This document shows positions 23,753-35,640 of a stretch of 64,000 bases of DNA, piece by piece; the stretch's first letter is position 1; each line of letters opens with the position of its first letter. The notes beneath the pieces were generated by a model. The model did no database searches and was not told where the DNA came from. It saw only the letters and a program-made list of their open reading frames with translations. The DNA is from Deroplatys truncata (taxonomy: Eukaryota; Arthropoda; Insecta; Mantodea; Mantidae). The position numbers were made by a program, and so were the translations under genes. The stretch spans positions 497,788,190-497,852,189 of the forward strand of contig CM060990.1 in assembly GCA_030765065.1 (NCBI GenBank), in the 5' to 3' direction.

Positions 23753-24220
23753 TATAACAAGTGAGAACACCAGTTACTACAAAAACAAACTTTATTTATC
23801 ACTAAGCACTCAACGTAACACAATCGTTACGCTTGAGTCACTTTGGCATGCACTCAGAATACAACACAACTGATCCTCAAATCAAATGGCAACTGAATTG
23901 CTGAACTGCACAGCTCACAACTGACTGCTGAGTTATAACTCACAAACTACACTGTCCAATTGTCACTTCTAATAGCACGCAACTCCACTGAACTCATAAC
24001 TGTGCGAATTCAACACTGACTCGGTGTGAGCAGCCTCCCTTATATTGGCCCTGCATACAAAGCATAACCAGCTAGAAAAGAAGCCCACAAGAATGCGGAA
24101 ACGAATGCTCCAGAACAGGTAAGTGGCAAACAATAACTTTTTTTATCTACACTCGCTATTGTTCCGATGACCTATTGCAGGACCCGCCAGGAGGCACTGC
24201 CAGCTGCAGGTAGTGCAGTG
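23753..24220 (-). repeat. 3' LTR of the first gypsy element
   Basis: About 468 bp, starting TATAACAAGTG (the partner starts TGTAACAAATG). It shares ordered blocks with the right LTR (GAGAACACCAGTTACT, ACACAATCGTTAC, CTCACAACTGACT, CTATTGTTC.GA) but holds about 65 extra bases near 23975-24040. Visible divergence is well above 10 percent. Confidence 0.88.
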
Positions 24221-24243
24221 TCCATGGCTACTCTGCTCCCTCC

Positions 24244-25200
24244 TCAGGACTGGTCGTCCTGACCAGCACTGCCGTAGTGGGCTAGATGGTCTAGGTATAC
24301 CACCAGCATCTTCCCTCGGGGCAGCCTCTGGATGCGGTAGACTACATCATTGATCCTCTTCACCATGCGGCATGGTCCTTCCCATGGTTTATGGAACTTC
24401 AAACATCCCTTGGTCCGGGTAGCGTGATACAGCCACACCAAATCACCTTGCTGGAAACTTTGGCTGCTAGCCTGGTGGTTGTAATGGGTCTTCATCCAGT
24501 CGCTCGCTATCTGGATGTGTTAACAGGCCATGTCATGCAGACGATCTATGAGGTTCTCCAAATGGTTGATTGCTGGCTGTTTCGCCTCAGTGGGGTTCCC
24601 AAATATCAGGTCACATGGAAGACGCAGCTTCCTGCCAAAGACTAAGCTGGCAGGTGTCAATCCATTGGTATCATGAGTCGACGAGTGGTAGGCCAGCAAG
24701 AAAAGCGGCACCCTAACACCCCAGTCTCTCTGGTGATGGTCCACGCCCTTTCTCACGTGCTCTTCTAGGGTCTTGATGTGCTCAACCATCTGACTGCAGG
24801 TGGAGAAGTGTAAGCATTTTGTGCATTCCAAGTCTCCCCAGTGCTTCCCTCATCAGGTTCGACTTGAAGTTTGTGCCCTGATCACTGTGTAGCTTTAGCA
24901 GTACCCCAAATTGGCAGAACACTTCTTCCACTAGGTAGTCCGCAATCATCTTTACCTCCTGGTTAGGAATGGCATACACCTTGTTACCCGTCAGGCACAC
25001 GGAAGGGTCCCGCTAAATCGATGGTAATGCATTTTAATGGTGCTTCCACGTTGTACTGCTGCATGCGACCCTGGCTCGCAGTCTATAGGCCATGACTTCC
25101 GCACACACGTGACATTGCCAGCACAACCTCTCAGCGTCCATCCATAGTCTCAACCAGTAATGACTTTGTCAGAGCTTGTCAATTGTCCAAGGCGTCCTCC
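24244..25200 (-). pseudogene. gypsy integrase relic
   Basis: Minus-strand remains of integrase, the enzyme that inserts the cDNA. A degraded zinc-binding region with CWQCHVC lies near 25105-25125. The catalytic core is seen as KLHSDQGTNFKSNL (about 24850-24895, second Asp) and, after a frameshift, in 24831-24520 as DWGVRVPLFLLAYHSSTHDT and GLTPASLVFGRKLRLP, the segments that follow the catalytic Glu. The C-terminal domain (24495-24244) reads FQQGDLVWLYHATRTKG and WEGPCRMVKRINDVVYRI, the usual GDLVWL and GP..V blocks. The region around the expected Glu is broken, so the enzyme is inactive. Confidence 0.82.
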
Positions 25201-25689
25201 TGAAGTCCCCGCATGTACTTCCTCCAGGACTTCCGGCACCTTACTTTGAGGAAGGACCAATTGTTCTCTTCTAGTCTTCCCGTAAGGTGACTCCCATACT
25301 CTGAACAACACATCTTCCTTGGTCTTCAGTGAGTCCCATTGAGCCCAGTAGAACTTATAAACACTACTCCTGGGTGCGATGTCCTACCAGCTCAGCCTAG
25401 TACCTGCCTCTGCTTCTCTCAGGAGCTGTCCCAAGTCAGCATTCACCAGTTGCTTCCTCCTCAGGCCTGCACTATCCCATCCATCTGCAGGTACCGCCGA
25501 AGTCACATGGATAGCTACAGCACACATTTTTTCCTCCACCCTAGTGCACTGGCCGCACTCTTCCAGGCAGGGTCTTCTTGAATGGCATCCGCATTGAAGT
25601 GACTCCTACCCCTCCAATGTTCTGATGTAAAGTTGTGTTCCTGAAGCCTCTGGACCCAACGTGCTGTCTGGCCCTCCAGGTTCTTAAAG

Positions 25690-27340
25690 CTCAATACCAG
25701 GTGAGGACGGAGTGGTCAGTCCTCAGATAGAATGGCTGACCATACAGGTACTTATGGAAGTGTTCCAGCGCCTTCACAACTGCCAGGAGCTCCCATTGTG
25801 TAATCCAGTAGTTCTTTTTCGCCTTGAAGAGTGTATTGCTGTAGTATGCTATTACTCGCTCCTGCCCTCTTGGACCTGGAGTAGTACACCTCCAATACCA
25901 CTGTCGAGTAGTAGCTACAAAGGTCCAGAAGACTGCGCAACTCTCGTTTATCTTTTGGGCGAGGCCAATCACTCACAGCCCGAGCCTTCTCCGGGTCCGT
26001 GGCCACCCCAGCTGGTGACACTGTATCACCCAAGTAGTTAAACTTCTTGCAGAAGAGTTGGCACCTCCTCGCATTTAGTTTCAGGTTAACTGCTTGCAGT
26101 CTCTGTAATACATTGTTCAGGTTCTCTTGATAATCTTCAAAAGTGCTGCCAATGATGTCCAAGTACAGCAGGCAGGCATGGTAAGTCAATCCCCTCATCA
26201 CTGTTTCCATCTGGTGCTGGAAAGTGGCTGGCGCATTGCAGAAGCCAAAGGACATCACTGTAAACTCCCAAAGTCCTTGGCCTGTCGAGAATGCAGTCTT
26301 TTCCTTGTCTCTGGAGTCCAGGGCCACTTGCTAATATCTCAATTTCAGTCAAGGTCGAGATCCACTGGACACCAGGAAGTGTGTCCAGAGTACCGTCAAT
26401 TGGGGGTAAGGGAAAAGTACTTTTGGGTGACAGCGTTCAACTTCCTATAGTCCACGCAAAAGTGTAGTTCGCTGTTCTTCAAGACCACAGGGGAACACCA
26501 TGGGCTGACAGACTCTTCGATGATGCCCCTAGATAACGTTCTCCAGCAAGTCTCCTACCTCCACTTGCTTCGCCAGAGGAACGTCTTGGTGGATGCCGGA
26601 TAGGCCTGGTGTCTCCGGTGCCGACGTGGAGTACTCAGTCGATGCGGCCATAATCGCCGTCCCCTTGGCTGAAAGCGAACTGGCATTGCCTAAGGATGTG
26701 TCGGACCTTCTTCAGTTGTGCCGCGGTCAGATGGTCGGCCGCCCTCTTCAACAACTCCTCCAGCCGGGGCCCCAGATCTTGAGACGGTGCTGGTACCTCG
26801 TGTCCGAAGCACGGCGATACCTGATCGGTGTTCAATGGATTCAGCAGACTGGTACTCCTTCCCGTCAAGGCAACAACGCTCTCGCGACGTATAAGCCATC
26901 CAATGGTGTCTTCCGCTCCAAAACCAGGATCCTTGAGCACTGGCCTTCCAGACGGGCCTTCGCCACCACCTCGCTCCTTGCGGGCACAACATCTGCTGTC
27001 AGGATCACCCTGCATATCCCCGGATGTGTTAGGGCTCCGAAGCACCACCTCGTCTCGGCCGAGTTTCAAGACCCTCCTGCCGATATCGACCGTCGCCTCG
27101 TGGCTTCCGAGGGCATCCAATCCCAGTATCACATCTTCAGCCACATCTGCGACGAACAGCCACAGCCTTACGATGCTCCTCCCTAGGGTCAACTCGAGCA
27201 GAACCTCCTCCACAGGCATGGTATCCCGATGCCATCACTAGTTGGTAGAGCCGATTCGGTTTCCTCGACGGCAAGCCCTTCGCCACGTCAGGCTACTGAA
27301 TACAGTCACGGCTGTACCTGTGTCGAACTAGTATCCGGCA
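25690..27340 (-). pseudogene. gypsy protease, reverse transcriptase and RNase H relic
   Basis: Minus-strand pol remains. A retropepsin motif FDTGTAVTVFS is visible near 27300-27335, followed by DVILGLDALGSHEATVD (27130-27080) in a 194-codon open piece. Reverse transcriptase is clearest at 26327-25985: TGQGLWEFTVMSFGFCNAPATF, then LLYLDIIGSTFEDY, where the catalytic YLDD has become YLDI, and FNYLGDTVSPAGVATDPEK. RNase H and its connection follow at 25972-25691 with VIAYYSNTLFKAKKNYWI, ELLAVVKALEHFHKYLYG and LRTDHSVLTW. Frameshifts lie between the pieces. Loss of the second catalytic Asp shows this copy cannot reverse-transcribe. Confidence 0.88.
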
Positions 27341-27469
27341 AGCTTCCCTTGTATCCATCCGACCGCGACGAGGCTGTCATCCATTCTGCTCAAGGCACGC
27401 AGCGTCACTCAGGGGTGTTGAAGACGGCCCCGACGTGCCCTTCGCCACGCGGTGCTTATTCGTTTCCCG

Positions 27470-28507
27470 CCTACTCGTCGGCTTGGTGTGGAGTGTCATT
27501 TACCAGGTGTCCTGGCTGGCGACATGCCCAACACACACCGCTTGAAAATCTTCGACATCCTTGGGCTGATCCTCTGTCCCCGTCGTATCGAATACTCCTG
27601 GTCTTCGATGTAGGTGCCATCTCCACCCTTAACGCGGCCGTTAGCGCCTCGTGGATGGTCTTATAATAGCAAAGCATCAGATGCTCTCGTATCTCGGAGT
27701 TACGCACCCCGTCGACAAAGCAATATGCAGCTTCCTAGGACACGAAACTGGGCGGGAGATCCACAAAAGCTTTATTCACTAACTGTTCAACTGTCAGAGC
27801 GAACTCCTACAGCGTCTCCCCTGGCTGTTGCAGCTTAGACTTGAGTCGACTACGATAAGCTGAGGTCAAGCGATGGTTCCCGAACCTGTTTTCGAGGGCC
27901 TCCCAGATGTGTCCGGACTTCGCCGACTTTGGAATCGTATTCAGAACTTCTGCTGCCCGTCCCTGGAGGCTGGCTATTAATTGTGTGGCTTCCTCTGCTG
28001 ACATCGGTTGTGGACGGAAACGGCGGCGAACTGTTGGCGGAAGAATTCGAAAGTTGACGTCCCGTCGTATTTGGGTGTCTTGACGCGCGTAGACGTAGTG
28101 TCGCGGACTGACGTCTCGACCTTCAAGTCCTTTAGTCTTCCGCTAAGCATTTCTTCCACCATGGCGTTCAGTTCCTTGGCGCTGCCGTCGACTCTTCCTT
28201 CCAGGGCGCTAAACCGTTCCCATAAGTCCTCCAGGCGTTAAGGCGTTGGCCATGATCTTTCACCTTTCCGCTGAAGCGTTCCATCTCTTTCTTCACGCCG
28301 GTCAGCTGTTCGTCAAGTTTGGTCGATAGCTCCGTCTTCATCTTGGACATTTCTGAATTCAGTTCCGCCTGCATCTTCTCCATTGCGGAAGTCACTCGTT
28401 ATTTCACTTTCCATCTTGTCCATCCCGGATTCCATTTTCGTCTCCAACTTCTCCATTCCAGATTTCATGATCTGCACTTCACTTAATTTTTGAAGTAGCT
28501 GCTCCAT
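27470..28507 (-). pseudogene. gypsy gag relic
   Basis: The minus-strand frame opens at ATG 28507 with a Met/Lys/Glu-rich coiled coil (MEKLETKMESGMDKMES, then ELNSEMSKMKTELSTKL, 28507-28170). Capsid-like text follows (TPKYDGTSTFEFFRQQF, about 28050-28100; LIASLQGRAAEVLNTIP, 27975-27920; WEALENRFGN) and a zinc knuckle CWACRQPGHLVNDT (27540-27500) whose last Cys is replaced by Thr. Gag forms the particle that packages element RNA. At least three frameshifts break it. The N-terminal coiled coil is reminiscent of, though not the same as, that of the gypsy element at 59.7-64 kb. Confidence 0.85.
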
Positions 28508-28519
28508 TACGGCATTTGT

Positions 28520-28537
28520 ATCCCACTCCCGACATCA
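28520..28537 (-). promoter_or_regulatory. primer-binding site (tRNA-Leu-like)
   Basis: On the minus strand, one base after the 5' LTR, TGATGTCGGGAGTGGGAT matches the complement of a tRNA-Leu 3' end at about 15 of 18 positions (from memory). This is the first-strand priming site. Confidence 0.6.
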
Positions 28538-28538
28538 A

Positions 28539-28938
28539 TGTAACAAATGAGAACACCAGTTACTGCGGAAACACTTTATTTATCACTAGACACTCAACAA
28601 TAACACAATCGTTACACTTGAGTCACTTTGGCACGCACTCAGGACACAACACAACTGATCTGTGGAATCAAATGACAACTGAACTGAACTGCACGACTCA
28701 CAACTGACTCCTGAGTTACAACTCACAATTAAACTACACCGTCCACCTGTCACTTCTAACACCTCTCTTATATACTCGTAGGTCCCGCATAGGAAGCCTC
28801 TAGAAAAGGAATGCAAGCTAACATGCCGGAATGAAGCTCCAGCACAGGTAAGCGGCAAACAAAGGGCTTTTTATTCTGCACTCACTATTGTTCTGACGAC
28901 CCATCGCAGGCACCGCAGGCATCATGCGTGCAGTCACA
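28539..28938 (-). repeat. 5' LTR of the first gypsy element
   Basis: About 400 bp with TG...CA ends in plus orientation (TGTAACAAATGAG to GTGCAGTCACA). Paired with 23753-24220. Confidence 0.88.
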
Positions 28939-29456
28939 ATATATTAAATGGTTGAATGTTTAAACTGCCTATTCTCAAGTAAGCAGCTTACAGTATTTTG
29001 TAATACTAAAAATGCTCTTTAGAATACAATTCTCAAGCAATTTTACTTAAAATTTTACCATTAGTATATTAATGGTGAATTCGAAAATGATTAATTTAAT
29101 ATTTTCTAAGCCACTTAATTTAAACAGTGAAGAAAAAGTTATACTCATGTATACAGATAAGGTTGTATCTTTTGTTCTTAAAATCAATTTTTGAATGAGA
29201 AATGCCCAGAGGCTCAGCACAAGGAGCATGTTGATAACACACAAAATTTATATTCACAAAACCCAATAAAATATCAACTTTGAAATAGTTATCAATCCAA
29301 ATATGGTTTACAAGGTTTGTTAATTTCACATTAATTTTGATAGTTATCAATTTGCATGAACTATTTAAAATGTTACCTGGAACAAGTGCTATCTTTTTAT
29401 ATTCTCTGTTTGGTAGGATCATCCCTCTAAAGTAGTCAGAACTGAGCAGATGCTGA
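28939..29456. other. AT-rich intron DNA
   Basis: No coding or repeat structure recognised between the gypsy element and the LINE tail. Confidence 0.45.
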
Positions 29457-29704
29457 CTGGTACATCCCAAACGCAGACATCCACCATGACCTTAAAATCC
29501 CCGCCCTAAAAGACTTCATCCTCTCCCTATCCCAAAGGTTTTACGACTCCCTTCCTCACAGCTTTAACTCCCTCATCCGCGGCCTCGGGGAATATGATAT
29601 TGACCCCGGGGAATGCTACAAACGCCCCAGACTTGCTCTTGGCAGGCAGTAACAAAAAAAAAAAATAATATTAACAAATCTATAGGAAATCATGAATATC
29701 CATC

Positions 29705-29750
<46 letters not shown>

Positions 29751-29970
29751 ACCCCACACCTAAGACCACCTAATCCAAAAAAAAAAAACCACCGCCAAAC
29801 CACCACCCTTTAGCCTAATCCCATCATCCTACCAGCATAGGACAACTGTCCTGGAATGGCCCCAGTCGGGAGACACCACCTTTCAGGTGGTTCGCTCTCC
29901 CAACGACACCCTCCTGAAGTGCATGCAGTGATGGAGGGACCAACGGGGTCAGTATCCCCCCCCCTCAAAA
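29457..29970 (+). mobile_element. 3' end of a Jockey-like LINE
   Basis: A severely 5'-truncated LINE. The first 195 bases (29458-29652) are an open frame ending in TAA: WYIPNADIHHDLKIPALKDF, then LSQRFYDSLPHSFNSLIRGL, matching the extreme C-terminus of Jockey-group ORF2. The 3' UTR contains an A-run of about 41 (29707-29747) and, further on, a strong hairpin: GGGAGACACCACCT, TTC, AGGTGGTTCGCTCTCCC (about 29867-29900). The fragment ends near a C-run and AAAAAAA at 29950-29970. Its GC-rich text contrasts with the surrounding AT-rich DNA. Confidence 0.82.
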
Positions 29971-30059
29971 AAATCTTTGAAGTTGAAAGCTTTAATCAGT
30001 ATTGTAAAATATAAAATACATTAGTTAACTTGGATTTAGAATTCTGTAAATGGGTAACA

Positions 30060-30310
30060 CAAATTGCCCATTTACAGGGAGAGCCAAAAAGCTACGAACC
30101 GGCTGCGCGGTGTTTTTCCTGTCTGCGTCCAAGGCGCTCATTGCCGTCTGTCGCTATCATAGAAAGGCGCGGATGAAACCATACAACATTTTTAAAACTA
30201 CTTTTAAAAGCTTTACTTACCAACTTTATGAAAGGATATGCTGAAACTGGCCACCGTCTTTGTCAATACATTTTTGGCACCTCTTTAGGAAGCCAGTGAG
30301 TATATGAATC
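30060..30310 (-). pseudogene. C-terminus of a Tc1/mariner-type transposase
   Basis: The minus-strand frame 30304-30226 reads FLKRCQKCIDKDGGQFQHIL then stop, matching the conserved last residues of a group of insect Tc1/mariner-type transposases (RRCQ.CI..NG.HFQHLL by memory). About 150 bases beyond the stop is GGGAGAGCCAAAAAGCTACG (30077-30096), a plausible terminal repeat. Only the 3' end of the element is present; all catalytic parts are missing. Confidence 0.5.
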
Positions 30311-31076
30311 TTAGGATAAAACAGGACTAGTGGCTTAAGACCCTAACTCTTTTTGGGATTTATTATATTCACTCATTATTCAATATCTGACATAACTGGT
30401 TAAAAAATGAAAAAAAGAAGACAGTTGACAGGTAAAACTAGCAACTATTATTTCTTTGAAACTTACTGACAGTATTCAGTGCCAGTTTTGACTTTGAGAC
30501 ACAAAACACGTCTATAAGGCTATGTTCAGACAAATCAGTCCCAAACTTGCTTTTTGTGCATTACTGTTCCAGTGTTCTTGCTTTTATTGCTCTAACATGA
30601 AGTACTGAGATTTAGAAAGGAAGATTGGGTATTTCTTTAAAAGTTAAAAGAAATCCCCATGATAGATGTGTTTTCCTCCTCTTCTGTAATTGATCATGTA
30701 AAATTCTAACAGTTTCATATGCACAAACACAATAACAACAAGCAGACATGCCAATACCTGAAACCTGCTCTTTTCTGCAGAGTATGTATGGCAATTAACA
30801 CGTATAAAGTAGAAGCTATGCTTTTCTGAGAAGCATCTGATGTGCAGTGTTTTTATGTATACGAGTTACGAGAGATTTTCCCTTCTTTAGGTAGTAATAA
30901 GGTACTAAGGCAAAAACCCACATTTTATGCACATTTACCATTAGTTTCAATTAGACAGGCCACAACAACAGCTTTGCTTTCTGGAACTATAGAGCAGATT
31001 AGCATGCATGAGCAAGCCAATGCAATCAGGCTACTTCTTTCTTGGTTTCATAGCCAGGCATATTGGCTAAAGCTAA
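30311..31076. other. AT-rich intron DNA
   Basis: Short ORFs here (for example 30842-31111) do not resemble any family I know. No repeats seen. Confidence 0.4.
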
Positions 31077-31084
31077 TATACTAT

Positions 31085-32686
31085 CAGTGGTGGCTAGTAA
31101 TGGAGGACTAATGGGCGGTGCCCTTCCCATAAATAAATGCCCCGTAAATAAGAAATAAAAACAGGAAAGGAAGGATAACATCACATATCATTGCAGTATT
31201 CATTTCTCCACTCCCCAATTTAGTTTATAGATTAAGTTTTGTTTTAAATGGTTTTGCAACGCTTATAGAGTAACGCAAATGTTTTCATTACAGAGTAATG
31301 TCTGTCCAGGAAACCTTACATTTGTAGATACTGCTAGAGGTGAGACATGCGGAGGGGAATGCTTCGAATAAGGGCAAGGGTGCAGAGAGGTAATAACAGC
31401 TTGGCAGCAGAGTCCAAGACACTTCGCTATTGGTTCTTTCTCCATGCTGTCTTTTCCATGTGGAGTCATTCAATTTCACTGCTGCCACCATTTGAAAAAA
31501 AAATGTACTCGGCCCTATCTAAAATTGTATTGTTATATGAATTGATTAAAAATTTAATTAAATTCCAAGTTATACTACGATTTAAAGTATAGAATTGTAG
31601 AGATAAAATGATTCAAAGTAAAAATTAAATAATTCCTTTATACTACAATTTATGTTGGTGGCTTTTGTTTGCATGTCACATAATCACAGTACACATGCCC
31701 TCACATAGTGCTGTGATTCACACACATACAGGTTTTAGAAGTATATGCTGTATAAAACACCGGTTAACTCAGCGCAAGTGAAGTAAAATTAATTAGTTAA
31801 GAAATTATATTGAAGTGTAAATAGCAAAAAGGCAGACTTAATACTTTAGCTGCATGTTATATTGAGAAGGCCCTGATTTCAACATTTTTGCTGAACAAAC
31901 GGAGAGGAGAATGAACTGCATCTACAAGAATATTAATCAGGCTAGTTTAGTTATAGTCAGGGTTTGTTTTATTTTATTTGAAGGCAAGTAGATGAATAAT
32001 ATATTTCTTATGGCTCACTTTATACTCCTGAACATTTTTCCAATGTGTGTTGTTGATTGCTTGCATCACACATATGTTTAGATACATTTAGATAAGATTG
32101 ACCAACCAGCAAAAATAAACTCTACGCATTCCCCCTTAAGAATTTATGTTCTTACTCTGACATCTGAATAAATATTATTATAGAAGGTAGAAACTTAGAA
32201 GAAATATGTTCACGAAACACACTCTCATCAATGTGCAAATATGTGAGATTAAGATTTGTGAATCATTTATTTTGTGAAAACAAAGCGCTGAATAGCCATT
32301 TCTTATAAAACCGTGTATTCTTCACTGAAATTTTAACCAATATTCATTAATGCATGGGTGCTCCATACAATATAAATAACAAAGGGCATTTTGTTACTGA
32401 AGGGAATAATACAATAATTATTAATATAGTTTAATTTATGCTCGCTTTGATACATGTGTTTTATTTCTGAATTGCACTAATGCATAGGATTTGGTACATG
32501 CTGAAAAATACATGCAGTAAACTGAATCGAGAAATTATATGCCGAATATTTCGGTTTATATGGTTGTTTTGTTTACATATTTTTGTTTTTTGGTAAATTG
32601 TAAAATAAAGCTTGTTGTATAAAGGTGTTTAATGCAAAAACATCACCTGCCACCCTCCCAAACTTGCAAATCATGAGCTGCCACTG
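31085..32686. mobile_element. non-autonomous hAT element with 8-bp target duplication
   Basis: A 1602-bp element starting CAGTGGTGGCTAGTAAT and ending as the complement of CAGTGGCAGCTCATGAT, typical hAT-type CAGTGG ends (about 12 of 17 matching). It is flanked by an exact 8-bp duplication TATACTAT (31077-31084 and 32687-32694), the hAT hallmark. The interior is AT-rich and has no transposase similarity on either strand, so it must have been moved by a transposase encoded elsewhere. Confidence 0.9.
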
Positions 32687-32694
32687 TATACTAT

Positions 32695-33524
32695 CTCATA
32701 GCATATTAGCTTTAGGCAATTCAAAACCACCATTGTTATCACCAAAGAGTGAACAATATTTTGTGAAAAAGAGATGGGCAACTATATGCAGGCAAATCCC
32801 AAAGAATGCCCAACAAATACTGTTAACCATTATACCCGTGGTGCAGATGATATATGCTTAAAATTAGAAAGGATCACCTTAGAAGGTGTGCAAATACAAA
32901 ATGTACTAATTGTGCAGTTTTCTCAGTATCTTCGCAAATTGCGCATTTAAACAGTGCAATGAAACAAAATGTAATAAACTAAAATGCAATAGAATAAAAA
33001 CTTTTTGTAGTCAAACATTGCTGCAATTCTTTGTATAATTCACATTTAACATAATTTTCTTTGCAGGTACCTGTTGCAATATGTACTAATTATTACCCAG
33101 CCTTCAACTATATGAGAAAGAGGTGTACTTTGTGGTGTTCGAGACTGATGTTAAAGTACACTCTGCAATCCATTCTTCAAGTTTGCTTAGGTAATACTCG
33201 AAGTTTATGGCAGCATTTACTGCAGCTGCTTTATTTTTACACAGTATAAACACTATGCTGGACAAGCTAAGGTTTTCACTTCTTGGTTCTATAATTCTTT
33301 TTCCTGCAAATGTCCAAATATTTCTTTTCACATGCTTCCTTTTTAAATATTATACTGTCATGTTTGCATAAAGAATTGGTTTAGGTGGGTTGGACTGACA
33401 GCGGCAGCTGAAGTTCCTTTGATCCTAATCACATTTAATAATTTCTTACACCAATCAATGGTTGATAGTTGATAGTTTCATTTTCACCATTGTAAATACA
33501 TTTTACAAAGATCGTTCAAGATCT
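32695..33524. other. AT-rich intron DNA
   Basis: No gene or repeat recognised. Next to the LINE tail at 33455-33480 the plus strand reads TTGATAGTTGATAGTTTC, probably the LINE 3' repeat tail in reverse. Confidence 0.4.
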
Positions 33525-34205
33525 ATATACATTAACATTTATACAAAAATTTAGCATAAAACCAACGAGAAGTGCAACACGACCATATTTTACAAAGCAT
33601 TTATATTCAATTCTTTGCACTCATCTATTGTGTAGAACGAATTTTGTACTAAATATGACTTAGTTGCCTTTAGTTTTGTCTTTTCATTTGTTAGCTGTTT
33701 TATTTGTAGTGGTAGGTGATTATATATATCTTTAATACTCTGTTCTATGCATTTGTTGTTTAAAGTACCTCTGTATCTATTTCTGAAGTAGTTATCTTTA
33801 GTCCTAGTGTTGTGCTCGTGAATGTGGCAATTTTTGTTTTGTTTATTACAGCTTTTTATGGTAAGTTTAATACATACAATACATACATACAATATATATA
33901 TATTGAGGGTAGTGCTAGGATCTTTAGCATTTTAAATGCACTTCTGCATGTTTCTGTTCTTTGAATTCCTGATATTAATCGTATTGCTTTTTTTTGTAAT
34001 CTGAATAGCCTTAGAAACAATGTTTTTTGCGCTGAGCCCCATAATACGACTCCATAACTTAGATGTGAGTGTATGAATGCATAATATACTTGTATAGCAC
34101 TTTTTTTTATCCAAAATTTGATTTGTTTGCCTTAATACATATATACCTGACAACTGAGAGAGCTGCAATATTGGTGTCTTTTTATCTTTACTTTAGAATA
34201 AAAAA
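33525..34205 (-). pseudogene. C-terminal fragment of a CR1/L2/Daphne-type LINE
   Basis: 5'-truncated minus-strand LINE. Broken frames read ILDKKKCYTSILCIHTL, then in a shifted frame HSHLSYGVVLWGSAQKTLFL and RLFRLQKKAIRLISGI (about 34100-33960), and EHNTRTKDNYF plus YNHLPLQIKQL, ending SFYTIDECKEL (33810-33600). The WG, QKKAIR, HNTR and (Y/F)YS..E. landmarks line up with the C-terminus of the intact LINE at 12000-14309, so it is the same broad group but not the same family. It lies on the opposite strand and is dead. Confidence 0.78.
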
Positions 34206-34649
34206 TTAAGAGGTATAATATTGCTCTAGAAAAACTCTTACAGCTTCATTTAAATCCTAACTAATAAAGTTCAAGGACTTGTCATTACATATTCACTTAA
34301 CATACTCTATGAAATACCACAATAAGAACAATATCAAGTACATTACAATAAAACATTCATTGCTACAACGAATAATACTCCCAAAAATGATGACCCAGGT
34401 TACTCAAGAATGGATAACACTATCCAATCTACCCCACGAGTTTAAACTCAAGTTTTTCTAATCGCTATAAGAAGTCTTATAGAATCCAAGAAAATTTTTG
34501 AGTTAAATGAAATGCAACTGTCCTGATTGTATAAATGCAAAACTAGTTAAATATGGGGAATGCTTTTTAACTTGCAAGAATATCAATTTTTATGAATAGA
34601 TTACGGCATAGTGTGCAAATCCCAGATGACCAGAGGTATTCACATTATC
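34206..34649. other. AT-rich intron DNA
   Basis: Nothing recognised between two LINE relics. Confidence 0.4.
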
Positions 34650-35640
34650 AGCATTAAGGCAGGTTATTGAACATGATGCAATAATTACAGGGGTATTAGT
34701 TTATTAGATGTATGGTATAAAGTATACACCATAATAAACAATGCATTACCTTGAATCTCAAGAATGCATTTTACCAGAGCAGCAACAGGTTGAGGAAAGT
34801 CCGATCAACAACTGATCTCATTTTCAGTTTAAAACCAGCATTTAAACTGAAGCTGAGTTAGCATTCACAGATAAGCACTTGATAAACTTTCAGAACACCC
34901 TTGAGGGTAATTTGAACCTATATAAGCAGGAAAAAACTATAAAATATAATGAAAACATAGGCAAACATGAAGTAATAAATCAAATTGTGAGAATTGCAGG
35001 CTATTTATTATCCACAGTTAACATTTATACAGTTTTAAATATATAGCAAATGCCTTTAACTGCCATCCAAGATAATGAAGATCCGTTAACTTCCAATTCA
35101 TAAATGTTATAATTTTAAAATATCTTTAACACCAAAATAATGGCTTTCAAATGGAAATATCCTATCAGATCTATAACAGTTTTAGAAAAATAAAATTTCG
35201 GAATGGTTAGCATACTTTAGGTTCTTAAACAACAAACCAAATTAGCAGGGAGATCACAAACAAGATCCACAAATTTTAGAGTGATGTGTGACAGTTTAAG
35301 GAGAATTAGTAAAGTAGAATACACACACTAACAGGTTTTATAGTGTAATGGTTTTTCCAGAATTAGTGTATGGCAGCAAAATATGGACCCATAGGGCAAA
35401 TAAAATCCTAAAGTAGGTTGACAATGTTGCAGAGTCCATCTCCAAGCATCACAATAGTGGAAAAGCAATATCCATGGTCTACCTTATCATCTGTCCAGCA
35501 AATAAATAGGTGTCTTAAAACATTTTTGCCCTTTTATTTGTTCTGTGACAATAACAGAGGGTTGGTGGAGCAGGTTAATTCATTTCTCCTCTTTCTTCAT
35601 AAGCTAATGTGTCACTAGAACACAAACATGTGTGTGTCTG
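34650..35640 (+). pseudogene. highly decayed LINE reverse-transcriptase relic
   Basis: Plus-strand remains with NYRGISLLDVWYKVYTIIN (about 34680-34740), the RT block that usually reads YR.ISLL....K, and 500 bases later EITNKIHKF..D (about 35250-35290) followed by IHTLTGFIV and the MAAKYGP-like counterpart of the LLYGSE block (35365-35395). These landmarks are typical of insect L1-like or similar LINE ORF2 after the catalytic core. The YADD block itself is not readable. Nearly every frame is broken, so this is among the oldest coding relics here. Confidence 0.5.

Larger units (their letters stand above)
23753..28938 (-). mobile_element. old GC-rich gypsy LTR retrotransposon
   Basis: A 5.2-kb minus-strand element with two related LTRs (23753-24220 and 28539-28938), a primer-binding site next to the right LTR, a purine-rich tract next to the left LTR (reverse complement of about 24222-24250, with GAGGAGGGAGCAGAG), and decayed gag and pol. 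Flanks ATAC/ATAT may be a degraded 4-bp target duplication. The internal part is clearly more GC-rich than the host DNA around it. The divergent LTRs and many stops mark it as an old insertion. Confidence 0.92.

Noticed and set aside
25339-27666. Long plus-strand ORFs in the first gypsy element
   Set aside because: They lie opposite recognisable minus-strand pol and reflect the GC-rich composition.
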